DNA of 64,000 nucleotides, taken from positions 1-64,000 of the forward strand of contig NZ_JAAZQK010000005.1 of the NCBI RefSeq assembly GCF_012275445.1. Reading direction: 5' to 3'. The position numbers and the translations under genes were made by a program. Below, piece after piece: positions 1 through 11,349 of the stretch. The notes beneath the pieces were generated by a model. That model worked only from the letters and a program-made list of their open reading frames with translations. It did no database searches and had not been told where the DNA came from. This DNA is from Rhizobacter sp. SG703. GTDB taxonomy: Bacteria; Pseudomonadota; Gammaproteobacteria; Burkholderiales; Burkholderiaceae_C. Numbering within the stretch: the stretch's first letter is position 1; every line of letters starts with the position of its first letter.

Positions 1-1160
1 AGACCATCACCGGCATCCAGACCGTCAAGGCGACCGCACTCGAGCCGGCGATGTCGCGGCGCTGGGACGAGCAGCTCGCGGCCTACGTGTCGGCGAGCTT
101 TCGCACGCAGAACCTGTCGACCTTCGCGCACGAGGGCATCAACCTCGCGGGCAAGCTGGTGAACGCCGCGACGCTGTGGTACGGCGCGCACCTGGTGATG
201 GACAACGAATTGAGCGTCGGCCAGTTCGTCGCGTTCAACATGTTCGCGCAGCGCGTCGCGCAGCCCATCATGCGCATCGCGCAGATGTGGACCGACTTCC
301 AGCAGACCGGCATCTCGATGGCCCGATTGGGCGACGTGCTGAACACCCGCACCGAGGTGGCGCCCAGCACCGCGGCGCAGCTGCCGCCGCTGAAGGGCCG
401 CATCACGCTCGACCAGGTGGTGTTCCGCTACCGGCCCGAGGCGCCGCCGGTGCTGCACGGCGTGAGCCTCGATGTGCGGCCGGGCGAGGTGATCGGCATC
501 GTCGGCCGATCCGGGTCGGGCAAGAGCACGCTGACGAAGCTGGTGCAGCGGCTGTACTCGCCGGAGCAGGGCCGGCTGCTGGTCGACGGCATCGACATCA
601 GCCTGATCGACGCGGCCCAGCTGCGCCGCCAGGTGGGCGTGGTGCTGCAGGAGAACTTCCTGTTCCACCGCAGCGTGCGCGAGAACATCGCGATCACCGA
701 CCCGGCGGCGCCGCTGGAGCACGTGATCGCCGCGGCCACGCTCGCCGGCGCCCACGAGTTCATCAGCGAGCTGCCCGAGGGCTACGACACGCTGGTGGGC
801 GAGCAGGGCGCGAGCCTGTCGGGCGGGCAGCGCCAGCGCATCGCGATCGCGCGGGCGCTGTTCAGCAACCCGCGCATCCTGATCTTCGACGAGGCGACGA
901 GCGCGCTCGACTACGAGAGCGAGGCGATCGTCCAGCGCAACATGGCCGCGATCTGCCAGGGCCGCACGGTGCTCGTGATCGCTCACCGGCTGAGCGCGGT
1001 GCGCAATGCCCACCGCATCATCGTGATGGACAAGGGGCGCATCGTCGAGATGGGCCCGCACGAGCAATTGCTCGCCAGGCCGAAGGGGCTGTATGCCTAC
1101 CTGTGGCAGATGCAGGGCGGCGTCGAGCGCGCGCCGGTTGTCGTGGAAGTCCAGGCGTGA
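1..1160 (+). CDS. Type I secretion ABC exporter, permease/ATPase, C-terminal part (HlyB family; start lies outside the window)
   Basis: The reading frame is open from base 3 and runs in from the left edge, so only the last ~386 residues are seen. The first part is the end of the exporter transmembrane domain. The rest is the nucleotide-binding domain: Walker [10 protein letters not shown] (about nt 513-540), signature LSGGQRQR, Walker [13 protein letters not shown] and the H-loop VIAHRLS. In this family the protein sits in the inner membrane and uses ATP to drive an RTX substrate through HlyD and an outer-membrane TolC-type channel. The stop overlaps the GTG start of the HlyD gene, and a giant RTX gene follows, which is almost certainly the cargo. 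Whether an N-terminal C39-like domain is present cannot be seen. Confidence 0.95.
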   Translation, partial: TITGIQTVKATALEPAMSRRWDEQLAAYVSASFRTQNLSTFAHEGINLAGKLVNAATLWYGAHLVMDNELSVGQFVAFNMFAQRVAQPIMRIAQMWTDFQQTGISMARLGDVLNTRTEVAPSTAAQLPPLKGRITLDQVVFRYRPEAPPVLHGVSLDVRPGEVIGIVGRSGSGKSTLTKLVQRLYSPEQGRLLVDGIDISLIDAAQLRRQVGVVLQENFLFHRSVRENIAITDPAAPLEHVIAAATLAGAHEFISELPEGYDTLVGEQGASLSGGQRQRIAIARALFSNPRILIFDEATSALDYESEAIVQRNMAAICQGRTVLVIAHRLSAVRNAHRIIVMDKGRIVEMGPHEQLLARPKGLYAYLWQMQGGVERAPVVVEVQA

Positions 1161-2647
1161 GCGGCGCTGCACCGGCCCGGCATCCGGCGCTGGCCTTGCT
1201 GGCGCGCTACCGCGCGGTGTTCGCCGCGGCCTGGCAGGCGCGGCATGAACTGGCGGGCCCGAAGCGGCTGGCCGACGAGGCGGCCTTTCTGCCGGCGGCG
1301 CTGAGTCTCCAGGCGACGCCGGTGCACCCCGCGCCGAGGCGTGCAGCCTTCGTGATTTGCGCGCTCTTCGTGGTGGCCTTGCTGTGGGCCAGCTTCGGCG
1401 AGCTGGACATCGTGGCTTCTGCCCCGGGGCGCATCGTCGTCAGCGATGGCAGCAAGCTGATCCAGCCGTTGGAAGCCAGTGTGGTCAAGGCCATCCAGGT
1501 GCAGGACGGCGACCGCGTGAAGGCCGGGCAGCTGCTGATCGAGCTCGATGCGACGCTGGCCGAGGCCGATCGCGGGCGGGTGATGCAGGAGCGGGCGTCG
1601 GCGATCTCGGAGGCGGTGCGCACGGCAGCGCTGCTGGATGCGCTGGAGCATGGCGGCGAGCCGCAACTGGCCATCGACCCCGACCTGAACGCCGATGGTC
1701 GGCGCGCGGTGCAATCGCAACTGCGCAGCGAGTGGGCCGACATCAACGCCAGGCTGGCCAAGCTGCGCGCCGAGGCCGCCAAGCACCGCGCCGAGGCGCA
1801 GACGGTGGCGCAGCAGATCGACAAGCTGGAGACGACCGTGCCGCTGGCACGCCAGCGCGAGGCCGACTTCAAGGCACTGTCGGAGCAGGGCTTCATCGCC
1901 GGCCACGCCGGCCAGGACCGCACGCGCGAGCGCATCGAGATGGAGAAGGACCTGGCGACCGCGCGCGCCCGCCAGCTGGAGGCCGAAGCCGCGCAGCACG
2001 AGAGCGAGCAGGGCCACGCGGCGCAGCGCGCCGAGATCGTGCGCGTGCTCGGCGAGCGCCATGCGGACGCCGAGCTGAAGCGGCGGCAACTGAATGCCGA
2101 GACGGTGAAGGCGACGCAGAAGACGCGGCTCACGCAACTGACCGCGCCGGTCGACGGCACGGTGCAGCAGCTCGCGGTGCACACCGCCGGCGGCGTGGTG
2201 ACGCCGGCGCAGGTGCTGCTGGTGGTGGTGCCCGACCGGGCCGAAGTCACGGCAGAGGTGACGCTGGAGAACAAGGACATCGGCTTCGTGCGCGAAGGCC
2301 AGCATGCCGAGGTGAAGCTGGAGACCTTTCCGTACACGCGCTATGGCACGGTGGGCGCGAAGGTGATGAGCGTGGCCGCCGATGCGGTGGTCAGCGAGCC
2401 GGCGCGTGCGCCGCAGAACAGCTTCGGCAACAACGCCAATAGCACCGACAACAAGGCCCCGCAAGGCGCCAGCTTCCCGGCGACGCTGCAACTCGACCAG
2501 CGCGACATCAACGTCGACGGCCGGCGCGTGCACCTGTCGCCGGGGATGAACGTGACAGCGGAGATCAAGACCGGCCGGCGCCGGGTCATCGACTACCTGC
2601 TGAGCCCGGTGCGCGAGCACCTCGGTGGCAGCCTGAAGGAGCGGTGA
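1157..2647 (+). CDS. HlyD-family type I secretion periplasmic adaptor (membrane fusion protein)
   Basis: This 496-residue protein should bridge the ABC exporter in the inner membrane to a TolC-like channel. The GTG start overlaps the exporter stop (GTGA), which suggests translational coupling. There is a short cytoplasmic N-terminus, one membrane helix at about residues 65-85 (FVICALFVVALLW), then a biotinyl-lipoyl half (about 90-130), a long Ala/Glu/Arg-rich coiled coil (about 190-310), and the returning lipoyl and beta-barrel domains. Length and order are normal for HlyD. A run rich in Asn, Ala and Ser (about residues 420-440) sits in the C-terminal beta domain. No outer-membrane channel gene is in the window. 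Confidence 0.93.
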   Translation: MSGAAPARHPALALLARYRAVFAAAWQARHELAGPKRLADEAAFLPAALSLQATPVHPAPRRAAFVICALFVVALLWASFGELDIVASAPGRIVVSDGSKLIQPLEASVVKAIQVQDGDRVKAGQLLIELDATLAEADRGRVMQERASAISEAVRTAALLDALEHGGEPQLAIDPDLNADGRRAVQSQLRSEWADINARLAKLRAEAAKHRAEAQTVAQQIDKLETTVPLARQREADFKALSEQGFIAGHAGQDRTRERIEMEKDLATARARQLEAEAAQHESEQGHAAQRAEIVRVLGERHADAELKRRQLNAETVKATQKTRLTQLTAPVDGTVQQLAVHTAGGVVTPAQVLLVVVPDRAEVTAEVTLENKDIGFVREGQHAEVKLETFPYTRYGTVGAKVMSVAADAVVSEPARAPQNSFGNNANSTDNKAPQGASFPATLQLDQRDINVDGRRVHLSPGMNVTAEIKTGRRRVIDYLLSPVREHLGGSLKER

Positions 2648-3081
2648 TGCGATCCGGCAAACGCAAGATGTCTCCGCGGATGTCGCTGGCGGTCGCGGCG
2701 GCGGCGACCTTGTTGCTCGGCGTCGGCGGCTACAGGAACTTCAATGGGTATTGCTGGGATCAGGGCCGATACCTTTCCGACGACGATCTGATCCGGGAAG
2801 CCATCCGCGCCAACGCGACGGACATGGGCCTGGGCGGCTCGACTGCCGAGATCGACAGGTTCATGGTCGACCATCCCGGTTGCTGCGAGGTCGATCGCGT
2901 CACCTCCATGGCGAGCGGACCGCTTGAACGGCTCGTCGGCTTCTTCGGCGTGATCGTCAAGGTCACCTATGACGTGCGGCCCGGATTCGCCTCCAGTACG
3001 GGCCAGAAGAAATACTCGAACTACGTCCGGATGAATGCCTGTGGCTTGCGCGCGGACATGTTCGGCGAATTCATCGATTGA
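2647..3081 (+). CDS. Hypothetical membrane-anchored protein in the T1SS/RTX operon
   Basis: I do not recognise this 144-residue protein. ATG overlaps the hlyD stop codon by one base, so it is part of the secretion operon. A GTG three bases earlier is an alternative start. The N-terminus is basic (RSGKRK), followed by a hydrophobic Ala/Leu/Val segment at about residues 13-28, which fits a signal anchor or an uncleaved signal peptide. The remainder is soluble and holds four cysteines (near residues 36, 75, 76 and 133), including an adjacent pair, so disulfides in the periplasm are plausible. The RTX gene follows after a short gap. A role with the RTX substrate is inference from position only; it does not look like an HlyC acyltransferase. 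Confidence 0.7.
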   Translation: MRSGKRKMSPRMSLAVAAAATLLLGVGGYRNFNGYCWDQGRYLSDDDLIREAIRANATDMGLGGSTAEIDRFMVDHPGCCEVDRVTSMASGPLERLVGFFGVIVKVTYDVRPGFASSTGQKKYSNYVRMNACGLRADMFGEFID

Positions 3082-3135
3082 GACGCGAAGTACCCATCCA
3101 CCGCAGTACCCATCAACCTATTGACAGGGGCAAGC

Positions 3136-6100
3136 ATGGTCTACACCTGGAATCAGCTCACCGCCGCGGAGCTCACGAATTGGTTCTTGTACGGTCAGCC
3201 GAACAAGCCGGCCAATCTCCTCGATGAGACCCTGATGCGACCGGCCGGGAAGGAGCAGCCGATCGACATCGATGCGGTCTCGTTCATGTCGAATGGTGCG
3301 GGACGATTCGCGTTCGGCTCGTCCTTCGCGTTGGTGGATGCCTTCATGTCGGGCGGCTTGTTCGGGAGCCTGAAGGGGCCACAGAGTTTCTCGCTGCAGC
3401 AGGCCATGACGGCGCTGGGCAAGGCCGGTGCCGACAAGCTGTCCATCCTGCAGATGGACTACAAGGACGGGGTGGCAGACCACGCGCTGCGAAGCTATCT
3501 CTACAACCAGGACAGCTTCAGGATCGCTCCCGGCGCGACGTTCGTGATCGATGCCAACGGCGACCGGCACATCGAGAATTTTGCGGTCCTGCCCTTCGAC
3601 GACAACTTCGATTTCGAAGGATCGTTCTGGTCCAACATCGGAAACGCGTACCTCAACGCACGGATCGATCCCGACCAGATCGGCCGGATCCTGAGGCTGA
3701 AATTCGACGCGGCGAGCAAGAACGCCATACCGCGCATCAGCTACACACAGCAGACCTACCAGGCGGACCAGCAGAAGTACGCCGCGTCCTACACGCACTT
3801 CGCGAACGCCTCCAGCCTCCTCAGTGAAATCCCGCCGCTGGTCGATGCACTCTGGAGCGCGGGGGTCACCCAACTTCTCGACGGCAACCGCCCCATCCTC
3901 TACGGCACCGACCAGGCCGACATCGTCAATGGCACGATCACGGTCGGCAAGCATCCGGTGAACCTGGCGACGTCGCATTCGCCGGGCTTCGACGTATCGA
4001 GCTTCGTCCAGAACGGCATCACGTACTTCACCGGTGCGGGCAACGACAGCATCCGGGCCGGCGTGACCGACGACAAACTGATCGGCGGCACCGGCGATGA
4101 CACCTTGCAGGGCGGGGTCGGGGTCGACAGCTACATCTACCGGCTGGGGGACGGCAAGGACACGATCATCGATTCCGACGGCCGCGGCCAGATCGTCGTG
4201 GCAGGAACGCCCCTGCCCAAGGGCTCGGCGGCACAGCACCGCAGGGTCGGCAACCTCGACGAATGGAACATCGGCAACGGGGCGTTCATCTACACGCTGG
4301 ACGACAAGCAGCGCCGATTGATCATCACCGGAACGGGACTCGGCCCGGGTGGGCAGATCACGATCAACGGCTTCGACATCACCCGTCCGGGCGGCTACCT
4401 CGGCATCGAGCTCGTCAGCACGACCAAGGTCGTTCTTCAGCAGGGCACCGGCGGCGACCCCTTTGCCACGGCGGGCTTCGACCCGGGCAGCGTCGTCGGT
4501 TCGTCCTCGATGGCCGAAGGGGGCTCCAGCTTCTACACGCTCTACCTGAACAAGGCGGCCAAGGCCGGCGACACCATCACGCTCGCGCTGTCCGACCTGG
4601 GCGACAAGTTCCAGGCCATCCTCGGTGACGACGTGGTGGCCGCCAACGGCGCAGTGATCGTGCTGGCGGACGGCCAGACCCAGGTCAGCTTCGCACTCAA
4701 GCAGACCGGTGAACTGGAAACCGATGGCAGCGCGCAGCTGAGTGCGACCTATGCGGGGCAAGGCGAGGGCGCGAGCAGCGCCAGCTCGAACGCGTGGAAC
4801 CTCGACGTGCACGACAACGGCGACGAGACACATACCTACAACGGCGATCAGCGTGCGCTGATCCGCGGCGTCGAGGTGGACCTGGAGATCCTGCCAGGCG
4901 ATCCCCGCTACAACACCTACAAGTGGACGGCCACCCAGTGGTCCACCGACGGCACCCTCAACGGCGGCAAGCCCGAGGTGGATTTCAACGACGTCATCGA
5001 CGGCAGCGCGGACAAGGACAAGATCGACGGCAAGGGCGGCAACGATGCGCTCGATGGCCTCGCGGGCAACGACGAGATCGACGGCGGCACCGGCGACGAC
5101 CTGATCGGCGGCGGCGCCGGCAGCGACGCGATCCACGGCGGCGCCGGCAATGACGTGATCCTGGGCGCCACCGGGCTGAGCGTGTTCCAGCGGGCCAGCC
5201 CGGATGACCAATGGGTGCCGCCGCCGGGTACCAGTGCGTGGATCAGCGGCAGCAACTGGGGCGTCTACCAGAGCAACGGATCGCGCACCATCGTCGGCGG
5301 CGGTTCGCTGGCGATGGACAGTGCCGGCGATTCGGTGGATGCCGGCGACGGCAACGACATCGTGATCGGCGGCTTGGGAAGCGACCGCCTCGAAGGCGGT
5401 ACGGGCGACGACTCGCTGTGGGGTCACGGCGGCGACGATGCGCTCGAAGGCGGTGCCGGTGCCGACTACCTGGTCGGCGACGGCATCCGGGACGCCGGCT
5501 ACTACCAGACCCTGTCGCCGGCGCAGCACGGCAATGATTTCCTGGACGGCGGCGAAGGCGACGACACGCTGAAGGGCGGCGGCGCAAACGACGTGCTGTT
5601 CGGCGGCACCGGTTCGGACACGCTGTGGGGCGACGAGACCGGCGAGGACGAGCTGCCGGGCGCGCAGCACGGTGACGACTACCTCGACGGCGAGGACGGC
5701 AACGACCAGGTGGTCGGCGGCGGGGCCGATGACCAGCTCTATGGCGGTGGCGGCGACGACAGCCTGTGGGGTGACGGCGACACCGAGGACATGCTGGGCG
5801 GCACGTTCCACGGCAACGACGTCCTCGATGGCGAGGACGGCGACGACTACCTGGCCGGAGGCGGCAAGGACGACACGCTGTACGGCGGCGCCGGAGCGGA
5901 CGTGATGCGCGGCGACGCCCGGGAAGAGGACCTGGCTGGCAGCTTCCACGGCGCGGACTACCTCGACGGCGAGGATGGCGACGACCAGATCCTCGGCGAC
6001 GGTGGCAATGACACCTTGTACGGTGGCGAAGGCAATGACCTGCTGGCCGGCGACGAGTTGACGGAGGATGCGCTGTCCGGCGAGTTCCATGGCAATGACT

Positions 6101-9100
6101 ACCTGGACGGCGAGGACGGCGACGACCAACTCGTGGGCGGCGGCAAGGACGACGTGCTGTACGGCGGTGCCGGCAAGGACAGCCTGTGGGGCGATGCCGA
6201 CGAGCCGGGATTGGGCGGCGCCTCGCACGGCAACGACTACCTGGACGGCGAGGACGGCGACGACCTGCTGGTGGGGGGCGGCCGGGACGACACGCTCGCC
6301 GGCGGCAGCGGCGACGACGAGTTGCAGGGCGACGCGGGCAGCAATCGGCTGGGCGGCGAATTCCACGGCAACGACGTGCTCGATGGCGGCGACGGCAATG
6401 ACCGGCTGTTCGGCCTGGGCCGCAACGACACGTTGGCGGGCGGTGCCGGCAACGATTTCCTCAGCGGCGACGGCAGTGCCGCCGACGTGGCGGCGTCATT
6501 CCACGGCGACGACGTCCTCGATGGCAGAGAGGGCAACGACACCTTGCTGGGCGGAGGTGGGAACGACCTGCTGCAGGGCGGCGACGGCAACGACTTCCTG
6601 TCGGGCGAAGACCAGCTCGGCACGTCGGCAAGCAGTGAACTGACCGGCGACGACGTGCTGTACGGTGGCGACGGCAACGATGTGCTGCTGGCCGGCAACG
6701 GCAACAACGCCCTGTCCGGCGACGCAGGAAACGACAGCCTCTGGGGCGGTGACGGCGACGACATGCTGCTGGGCGGCGATGGCGACGACTTCCTGCGCTC
6801 GGGCGCCGGCAACGACACGCTGGACGGCGGAGCCGGCAGCGACATCTACTACGTCGCGCTCGGCAGCGGTGCGAAGCACATCCAGGAGACGCAGCGCAAC
6901 GACGGCGACTGGAACCTGCTGATCCTGGAAGCGGGCTTCACCTTCAGCCTGGTGCAGTTGTCGCTGGGCTCGCTGGTCATCGGCGCGGGCTCGGGCGACA
7001 GCGAGATCCATCTCGACGGCGTCGACTATGACGACCTGGCGAATACGTCGCCGATCAACGCCATCCAGTTCTCCGATGGCACGACGCTGACCATCGGACA
7101 GCTGTTGGATGCCGTGTCGATCGGCATTCCGGCGACCGAGTTGGAGGACTACCTGCGCGGCACCTCCGGCAAGGAAGTCATCCACGCGCTGGCAGGCGAC
7201 GACTTCGTCGATGGTCGTGGCGGCAACGACGTGCTCGACCTCGGTGCCGGCAACGACATCGCGTTGGGCGGTGACGGCAACGACAGCGTCACCGGTGGCG
7301 ACGGCGACGACACGGTGCTGGGCGAGGCCGGCGCCGACCAGCTGGAAGGCGGGCAGGGCGCTGATGGACTGGCCGGCGGCGACGGCAACGACCTGCTGTC
7401 GGGAGGCGACGGCAACGACCAACTGGCCGGCGATGCCGGCGCGGATCAACTGCTTGGAGATGCCGGCAACGACACGCTGAACGGTGGCGACGACGACGAC
7501 GGGCTGCAAGGCGGCGACGGGGCCGACCTGCTCGCCGGCGGCACCGGCAACGACGCTCTGGACGGCGGCACCGGCGCCGACACGATGTCCGGCGGCGCGG
7601 GCGACGACAGCTTCATCGTCGACGACGCGACCGACCAGGTGATCGAGGCCGCCGGCGAGGGCCACGACACGGTGCGCAGCGCGCTCAGCCTGACGCTCTC
7701 GGACAACGTCGAAGACCTGGTCCTGCAGGCCGGCTCCTCGGCCTTGAACGGCACCGGCAACGCGCAGGACAACACGCTGACCGGCAACGACGGCGACAAC
7801 CTCCTCGCCGGGCTCGTGGGCGCCGACACGCTGATCGGCGCAGGCGGCAACGACACGCTGGACGGCGGCAGCGGCAGCGACGCGCTGCTCGGCGGCCAGG
7901 GCGACGACCTCTACCTCGTCGACGCGTCCACCGATGCGGTGACGGAGCTGAACGCCGAAGGCAACGACACCGTCGTCGCGAGCGCCGACTTCACGCTCTC
8001 CGACAACGTCGAGACGCTGCGGCTCACCGGCGGCGCCGCCGCCGGCACCGGCAACGGCCAGGCCAACACGATCACCGGCACCGCGCAGGACAACCGGCTC
8101 GACGGCCAGGCCGGCGACGACCTGCTGCAAGGCGGTGCCGGCAACGACGAGCTGATCGGCGGCAGTGGCGTCGACACGCTGGTCGGCGGCAGCGGCGACG
8201 ACCTGTACGACGTGGACCGCAGCGACGACCAGGTCGTCGAGCAGGCCGGCGAAGGCGACGACACGGTGCAGAGCTCGGTCAGCTACGTGCTGGGCGCCAA
8301 CCTCGAGAACCTGGTCCTCACCGGCTTCTCGAGCAGCGATGCAACCGGCAACGACTTCGCCAACCGGCTCACCGGCAACGGCGGCTCCAACGTGCTGGAC
8401 GGCGGCGCCGGCATCGACACGATGGCCGGCGGCGACGGCGACGACACCTACGTGCTCGACAGCGCGGCCGACCAGGTGGTCGAGCTCGCCGGAGAAGGCA
8501 GCGACACCGTCGTGGTCGGCTTCAGCTACGCGACCGGCAACAACATCGAGAACGTGCGCCTGACCGGCAGCGCGAACCTGGACGCGACCGGCGACGCCGG
8601 CGACAACGTGCTCGAAGGCAACGCCGGCAACAACGTGCTGGACGGCGGTGGCGGCGCCGATGTGCTGATCGGCGGCGATGGCGACGACACCTACCTCGTC
8701 GACAGCGAAGACGACCGGGTCTTCGAGGCGGCCGGCGAAGGGATCGACACCGTCGTGCGCAGCTACGACAGCTTCTTCATCCTGAACGACGGCGTCGAGA
8801 ACCTGACGCTGGCCGGCACGGTGGAACGGGGCAACGGCAACGACCTCGACAACCTGATCGTCGGCAACGCGAGCGACAACAACCTGCTCGGCCTCGGCGG
8901 CGACGACACGCTGATCGGCGGTGCCGGCGACGATGCGCTGTTCGGCTCCGAAGGCGCCGACTCGCTGGTCGGCGGCAGCGGCGACGACTACTACGAGGTC
9001 GACGATGCCGGCGACGTCCTGGTCGAGAACGCGGGCGAGGGCGACGACTTCATCCGGTCCGGCGTCAGCTGGACGCTGGGTGCCAACTTCGAACGCGTCG

Positions 9101-11292
9101 CCCTCGACGGCTCGGACAACCTGGACGCCACCGGCAACGCGCTGGCCAACGGCCTGTGGGGCAACGCCGGCAGCAACACGCTGACCGGCGGGCAGGGCAA
9201 CGACTTCCTGTTCGGCGATGCCGGCAACGACGTCTATGTCTTCAACCGCGGCGATGGCCAGGACAGCGTCGACAACACCGACGCGCTGGCCGCCACCGAC
9301 ACGCTGCGCTTCGGTGCCGGCATCACCGACAACGATGTGCTGGCCTTCCAGTCGGGTGCCAACCTGTTCTTCAAGGTGAAGGGCTCGACCGACCAGGTCG
9401 GTTTCATCAACTACTACGCCGGCAACAGCGTGGTGAACGGCGTCACGCAGGACCACAAGATCGACCGCATCGAGTTCTCGAACGGCGTCGTGTGGGACCA
9501 GGCCATGATCCAGACGGTGGTCGACCGCGCGAACAACAACCATTCGCCGACGGTGAACACCTTCCTGCCGACGCTCAACGCGAAAGCCGGCAGTGCCTTC
9601 AGCTACACCGTGCCGCTGAACACCATCACCGATCCGGACGCGTGGGACTCCATCACCTACCGCATTTCGATGCAGGACGGCAGCGCGGTGCCGGCGTGGC
9701 TCACGTTCGACCCGGCGACGCGCACGATGTCCGGCACGCCGGGCACGGCCAACGTCGGCAGCCTGCAGTTCGTGCTGTGGGGCACCGACAACTACAACTT
9801 CTCGGCCGGGGAGTTCGTCACGCTCAACGTCGGCCCGGCCAACCGCGCACCGGTGGTGAATGCCGCGCTGGCCGACAAGACGGCCGCACAAGGCGCGCCG
9901 CTCAGCTTCGCGCTGCCGGCGTCGTCCTTCACCGATGCCGATGGCGATGCGCTCGCCTACACCGCGACGCTGGCCGACGGCAGCGCGCTGCCGGCCTGGC
10001 TCAGCTTCAACGCGGGCACGCGCACCTTCAGCGGCACGCCCACCGCGCTCGGGACGGTCAGCGTGAAGGTCACGGCGACCGACACCAGCAACGCGTCGGC
10101 GAGCGACGTGTTCGACATCGCGGTCAGCCTGCAGAACCTGGTGCTGAACGGCACCGCCAACGCCGACACCTTGATCGGCGGCAGCGGCAACGACTCGATC
10201 AGCGGCGCCGGCGGCAACGACACGCTGGTCGGCAATGCCGGCAACGACACGCTGAACGGCGGCACCGGCAACGACTCGATGACCGGCGGCGCCGGCGACG
10301 ACACCTACGTGGTCGACAGCAGCACCGACGTCATCGTCGAGGCGCTGAACGAGGGCATCGACACCGTGCAGAGCACGCTCGCGACGTACACGCTGGGCGG
10401 CAACGTCGAGAACCTGCTGCTGGGCGGAACCACCGGGTTGAACGGCATCGGCAACGAGCTGAACAACCAGTTGACCGGCAACAGCGGCAACAACACGCTG
10501 ACCGGCGGGCTGGGCAACGACACGCTCGATGGCGGCACGGGCAACGACACGCTGGCCGGCGGAGCGGGCGACGACGTCTACGTCGTCAACGTCAGCACCG
10601 ACGTGGTGACGGAGAACGCGGGCGAGGGCACCGACACCATCAACAGCGCAGTGACCTGGGATCTCGGCGTCGCGGCCTACGCCAACGTCGAGAACCTCAC
10701 GCTGACCGGGACGGGGGCGATCAACGCCACCGGCAACGCACTGGCCAACGTGCTGATCGGCGGCAGCGGCGCGAACACGCTGACGGGCGGTGCCGGCAAC
10801 GACACCTACAGCGGGGGCCTGGGCAACGACACGCTGACCGACACCTCGACCACCAGCAACGACGTCTACCGCTGGGGCCTGGGCGACGGCCTGGACACGT
10901 TGAGCGACGCCGGCGGCAGCGACCGCATCGAGATCGGGGCAGGCATCACGGCTGCGCAGGTCACGCTGACGCGCAGCGGCAACAACCTCGTGATCGGACT
11001 GACGACCGGCACGGACAAGTTGACGGTGAGCAACTGGTATGTCGGCACGGCCAACAAGATCGAAGAGATCCGGCTGGCCAACGGCAGCGTGATCCCGTCG
11101 TCGTCGATCCCGCTGTCATCCGCGGGAACGCAAGCCGCGCAGGCCATCTCGATCGACCAGGATGCGGCCGCGCTGGTGTCGGCCATGGCGCAGTTCGCGG
11201 TGCCGGGCGACAGCGATGCGGGCAACCAGCACCCGCTGGCCTCCAGCATCAAACCAATGCCGGTGTTCGCGATGCCGGGGTCGGCGGTGTAG
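3136..11292 (+). CDS. Giant secreted RTX (hemolysin-type calcium-binding repeat) protein
   Basis: About 2718 residues, acidic and Gly/Asp/Asn-rich. The ATG at 3136 has a good ribosome site (AGGGG); an in-frame TTG at 3121 is less likely. Domains in order: a unique N-terminal region (1-280) with no cleavable signal; first RTX copies (about 295-330); a Calx-beta-like domain (about 450-555); RTX blocks (620-1235) including eight 46-47-residue super-repeats; a beta-rich RTX-associated domain (about 1235-1332); long RTX arrays (1335-2030) alternating with the recurring DxVxExxxEGxDTV unit; another associated domain (about 2030-2130); two cadherin-like/He-PIG domains (about 2136-2333); more RTX; and a final associated domain (about 2570-2655). 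Such proteins leave by type I secretion, fold on binding calcium outside the cell, and often act in adhesion or as S-layer-like coats. No protease, lipase or pore-forming motif was seen. Confidence 0.93.
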   Translation: MVYTWNQLTAAELTNWFLYGQPNKPANLLDETLMRPAGKEQPIDIDAVSFMSNGAGRFAFGSSFALVDAFMSGGLFGSLKGPQSFSLQQAMTALGKAGADKLSILQMDYKDGVADHALRSYLYNQDSFRIAPGATFVIDANGDRHIENFAVLPFDDNFDFEGSFWSNIGNAYLNARIDPDQIGRILRLKFDAASKNAIPRISYTQQTYQADQQKYAASYTHFANASSLLSEIPPLVDALWSAGVTQLLDGNRPILYGTDQADIVNGTITVGKHPVNLATSHSPGFDVSSFVQNGITYFTGAGNDSIRAGVTDDKLIGGTGDDTLQGGVGVDSYIYRLGDGKDTIIDSDGRGQIVVAGTPLPKGSAAQHRRVGNLDEWNIGNGAFIYTLDDKQRRLIITGTGLGPGGQITINGFDITRPGGYLGIELVSTTKVVLQQGTGGDPFATAGFDPGSVVGSSSMAEGGSSFYTLYLNKAAKAGDTITLALSDLGDKFQAILGDDVVAANGAVIVLADGQTQVSFALKQTGELETDGSAQLSATYAGQGEGASSASSNAWNLDVHDNGDETHTYNGDQRALIRGVEVDLEILPGDPRYNTYKWTATQWSTDGTLNGGKPEVDFNDVIDGSADKDKIDGKGGNDALDGLAGNDEIDGGTGDDLIGGGAGSDAIHGGAGNDVILGATGLSVFQRASPDDQWVPPPGTSAWISGSNWGVYQSNGSRTIVGGGSLAMDSAGDSVDAGDGNDIVIGGLGSDRLEGGTGDDSLWGHGGDDALEGGAGADYLVGDGIRDAGYYQTLSPAQHGNDFLDGGEGDDTLKGGGANDVLFGGTGSDTLWGDETGEDELPGAQHGDDYLDGEDGNDQVVGGGADDQLYGGGGDDSLWGDGDTEDMLGGTFHGNDVLDGEDGDDYLAGGGKDDTLYGGAGADVMRGDAREEDLAGSFHGADYLDGEDGDDQILGDGGNDTLYGGEGNDLLAGDELTEDALSGEFHGNDYLDGEDGDDQLVGGGKDDVLYGGAGKDSLWGDADEPGLGGASHGNDYLDGEDGDDLLVGGGRDDTLAGGSGDDELQGDAGSNRLGGEFHGNDVLDGGDGNDRLFGLGRNDTLAGGAGNDFLSGDGSAADVAASFHGDDVLDGREGNDTLLGGGGNDLLQGGDGNDFLSGEDQLGTSASSELTGDDVLYGGDGNDVLLAGNGNNALSGDAGNDSLWGGDGDDMLLGGDGDDFLRSGAGNDTLDGGAGSDIYYVALGSGAKHIQETQRNDGDWNLLILEAGFTFSLVQLSLGSLVIGAGSGDSEIHLDGVDYDDLANTSPINAIQFSDGTTLTIGQLLDAVSIGIPATELEDYLRGTSGKEVIHALAGDDFVDGRGGNDVLDLGAGNDIALGGDGNDSVTGGDGDDTVLGEAGADQLEGGQGADGLAGGDGNDLLSGGDGNDQLAGDAGADQLLGDAGNDTLNGGDDDDGLQGGDGADLLAGGTGNDALDGGTGADTMSGGAGDDSFIVDDATDQVIEAAGEGHDTVRSALSLTLSDNVEDLVLQAGSSALNGTGNAQDNTLTGNDGDNLLAGLVGADTLIGAGGNDTLDGGSGSDALLGGQGDDLYLVDASTDAVTELNAEGNDTVVASADFTLSDNVETLRLTGGAAAGTGNGQANTITGTAQDNRLDGQAGDDLLQGGAGNDELIGGSGVDTLVGGSGDDLYDVDRSDDQVVEQAGEGDDTVQSSVSYVLGANLENLVLTGFSSSDATGNDFANRLTGNGGSNVLDGGAGIDTMAGGDGDDTYVLDSAADQVVELAGEGSDTVVVGFSYATGNNIENVRLTGSANLDATGDAGDNVLEGNAGNNVLDGGGGADVLIGGDGDDTYLVDSEDDRVFEAAGEGIDTVVRSYDSFFILNDGVENLTLAGTVERGNGNDLDNLIVGNASDNNLLGLGGDDTLIGGAGDDALFGSEGADSLVGGSGDDYYEVDDAGDVLVENAGEGDDFIRSGVSWTLGANFERVALDGSDNLDATGNALANGLWGNAGSNTLTGGQGNDFLFGDAGNDVYVFNRGDGQDSVDNTDALAATDTLRFGAGITDNDVLAFQSGANLFFKVKGSTDQVGFINYYAGNSVVNGVTQDHKIDRIEFSNGVVWDQAMIQTVVDRANNNHSPTVNTFLPTLNAKAGSAFSYTVPLNTITDPDAWDSITYRISMQDGSAVPAWLTFDPATRTMSGTPGTANVGSLQFVLWGTDNYNFSAGEFVTLNVGPANRAPVVNAALADKTAAQGAPLSFALPASSFTDADGDALAYTATLADGSALPAWLSFNAGTRTFSGTPTALGTVSVKVTATDTSNASASDVFDIAVSLQNLVLNGTANADTLIGGSGNDSISGAGGNDTLVGNAGNDTLNGGTGNDSMTGGAGDDTYVVDSSTDVIVEALNEGIDTVQSTLATYTLGGNVENLLLGGTTGLNGIGNELNNQLTGNSGNNTLTGGLGNDTLDGGTGNDTLAGGAGDDVYVVNVSTDVVTENAGEGTDTINSAVTWDLGVAAYANVENLTLTGTGAINATGNALANVLIGGSGANTLTGGAGNDTYSGGLGNDTLTDTSTTSNDVYRWGLGDGLDTLSDAGGSDRIEIGAGITAAQVTLTRSGNNLVIGLTTGTDKLTVSNWYVGTANKIEEIRLANGSVIPSSSIPLSSAGTQAAQAISIDQDAAALVSAMAQFAVPGDSDAGNQHPLASSIKPMPVFAMPGSAV
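5524..6642 (+). repeat. Eight tandem 138/141-bp super-repeats inside the RTX gene
   Basis: The motif HG(N/D/A)D(Y/V/F)LDG begins at nt 5527, 5668, 5809, 5947, 6088, 6226, 6364 and 6502. The spacing is 141, 141, 138, 141, 138, 138 and 138 bp. Each 46-47-residue unit holds several nine-residue RTX nonapeptides and, in most copies, a SLWGD-type spacer with acidic residues. The regular length points to duplication of a whole multi-turn module, not of single nonapeptides. Confidence 0.85.
7560..10660 (+). repeat. Recurring RTX-plus-beta module (YxVDxxxDxVxExxxEGxDTV)
   Basis: A second repeat type occurs within the RTX protein. Copies begin near nt 7615, 7914, 8207, 8450, 8693, 8993, 10309 and 10579. 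Each carries an acidic strand, EG(x)DTV, a TL..NVE.L.LTG segment, and then GTGN..N.LTGN leading into new RTX nonapeptides. Unit length is about 80-100 residues. The array is interrupted by an RTX-associated domain and the two cadherin-like domains (about nt 9220-10130). Confidence 0.8.
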
Positions 11293-11349
11293 GCCCTCGG
11301 CGGCCGGGGCGGCACGGGCTGCCTCGGTCCCCTTTGAAGCACGTGGGCT

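Noticed and set aside
176-1156. Long open frame upstream of and in frame with hlyD (823-residue reading)
   Set aside because: It is the second frame of the ABC exporter gene; composition is Arg/Ala/Gly-rich noise and the exporter frame has all ATPase motifs.
3118-6366. 1082-residue antisense frame under the RTX gene
   Set aside because: Antisense of a repetitive GC-rich gene; the Val/Ala/Gln-rich repeats mirror the RTX nonapeptides and show no domain.
6496-9891. 1131-residue antisense frame under the RTX gene
   Set aside because: Same reason; no ribosome site and only mirrored repeats.
5000-10800. Repeated DNA that might look like a CRISPR array or minisatellite
   Set aside because: The repeats are in frame and encode RTX nonapeptides; there are no unique spacers of constant length and no cas genes.
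11293-11349. Terminator between the RTX and tauC genes
   Set aside because: Only weak GC-rich pairing and no T-run on either strand.
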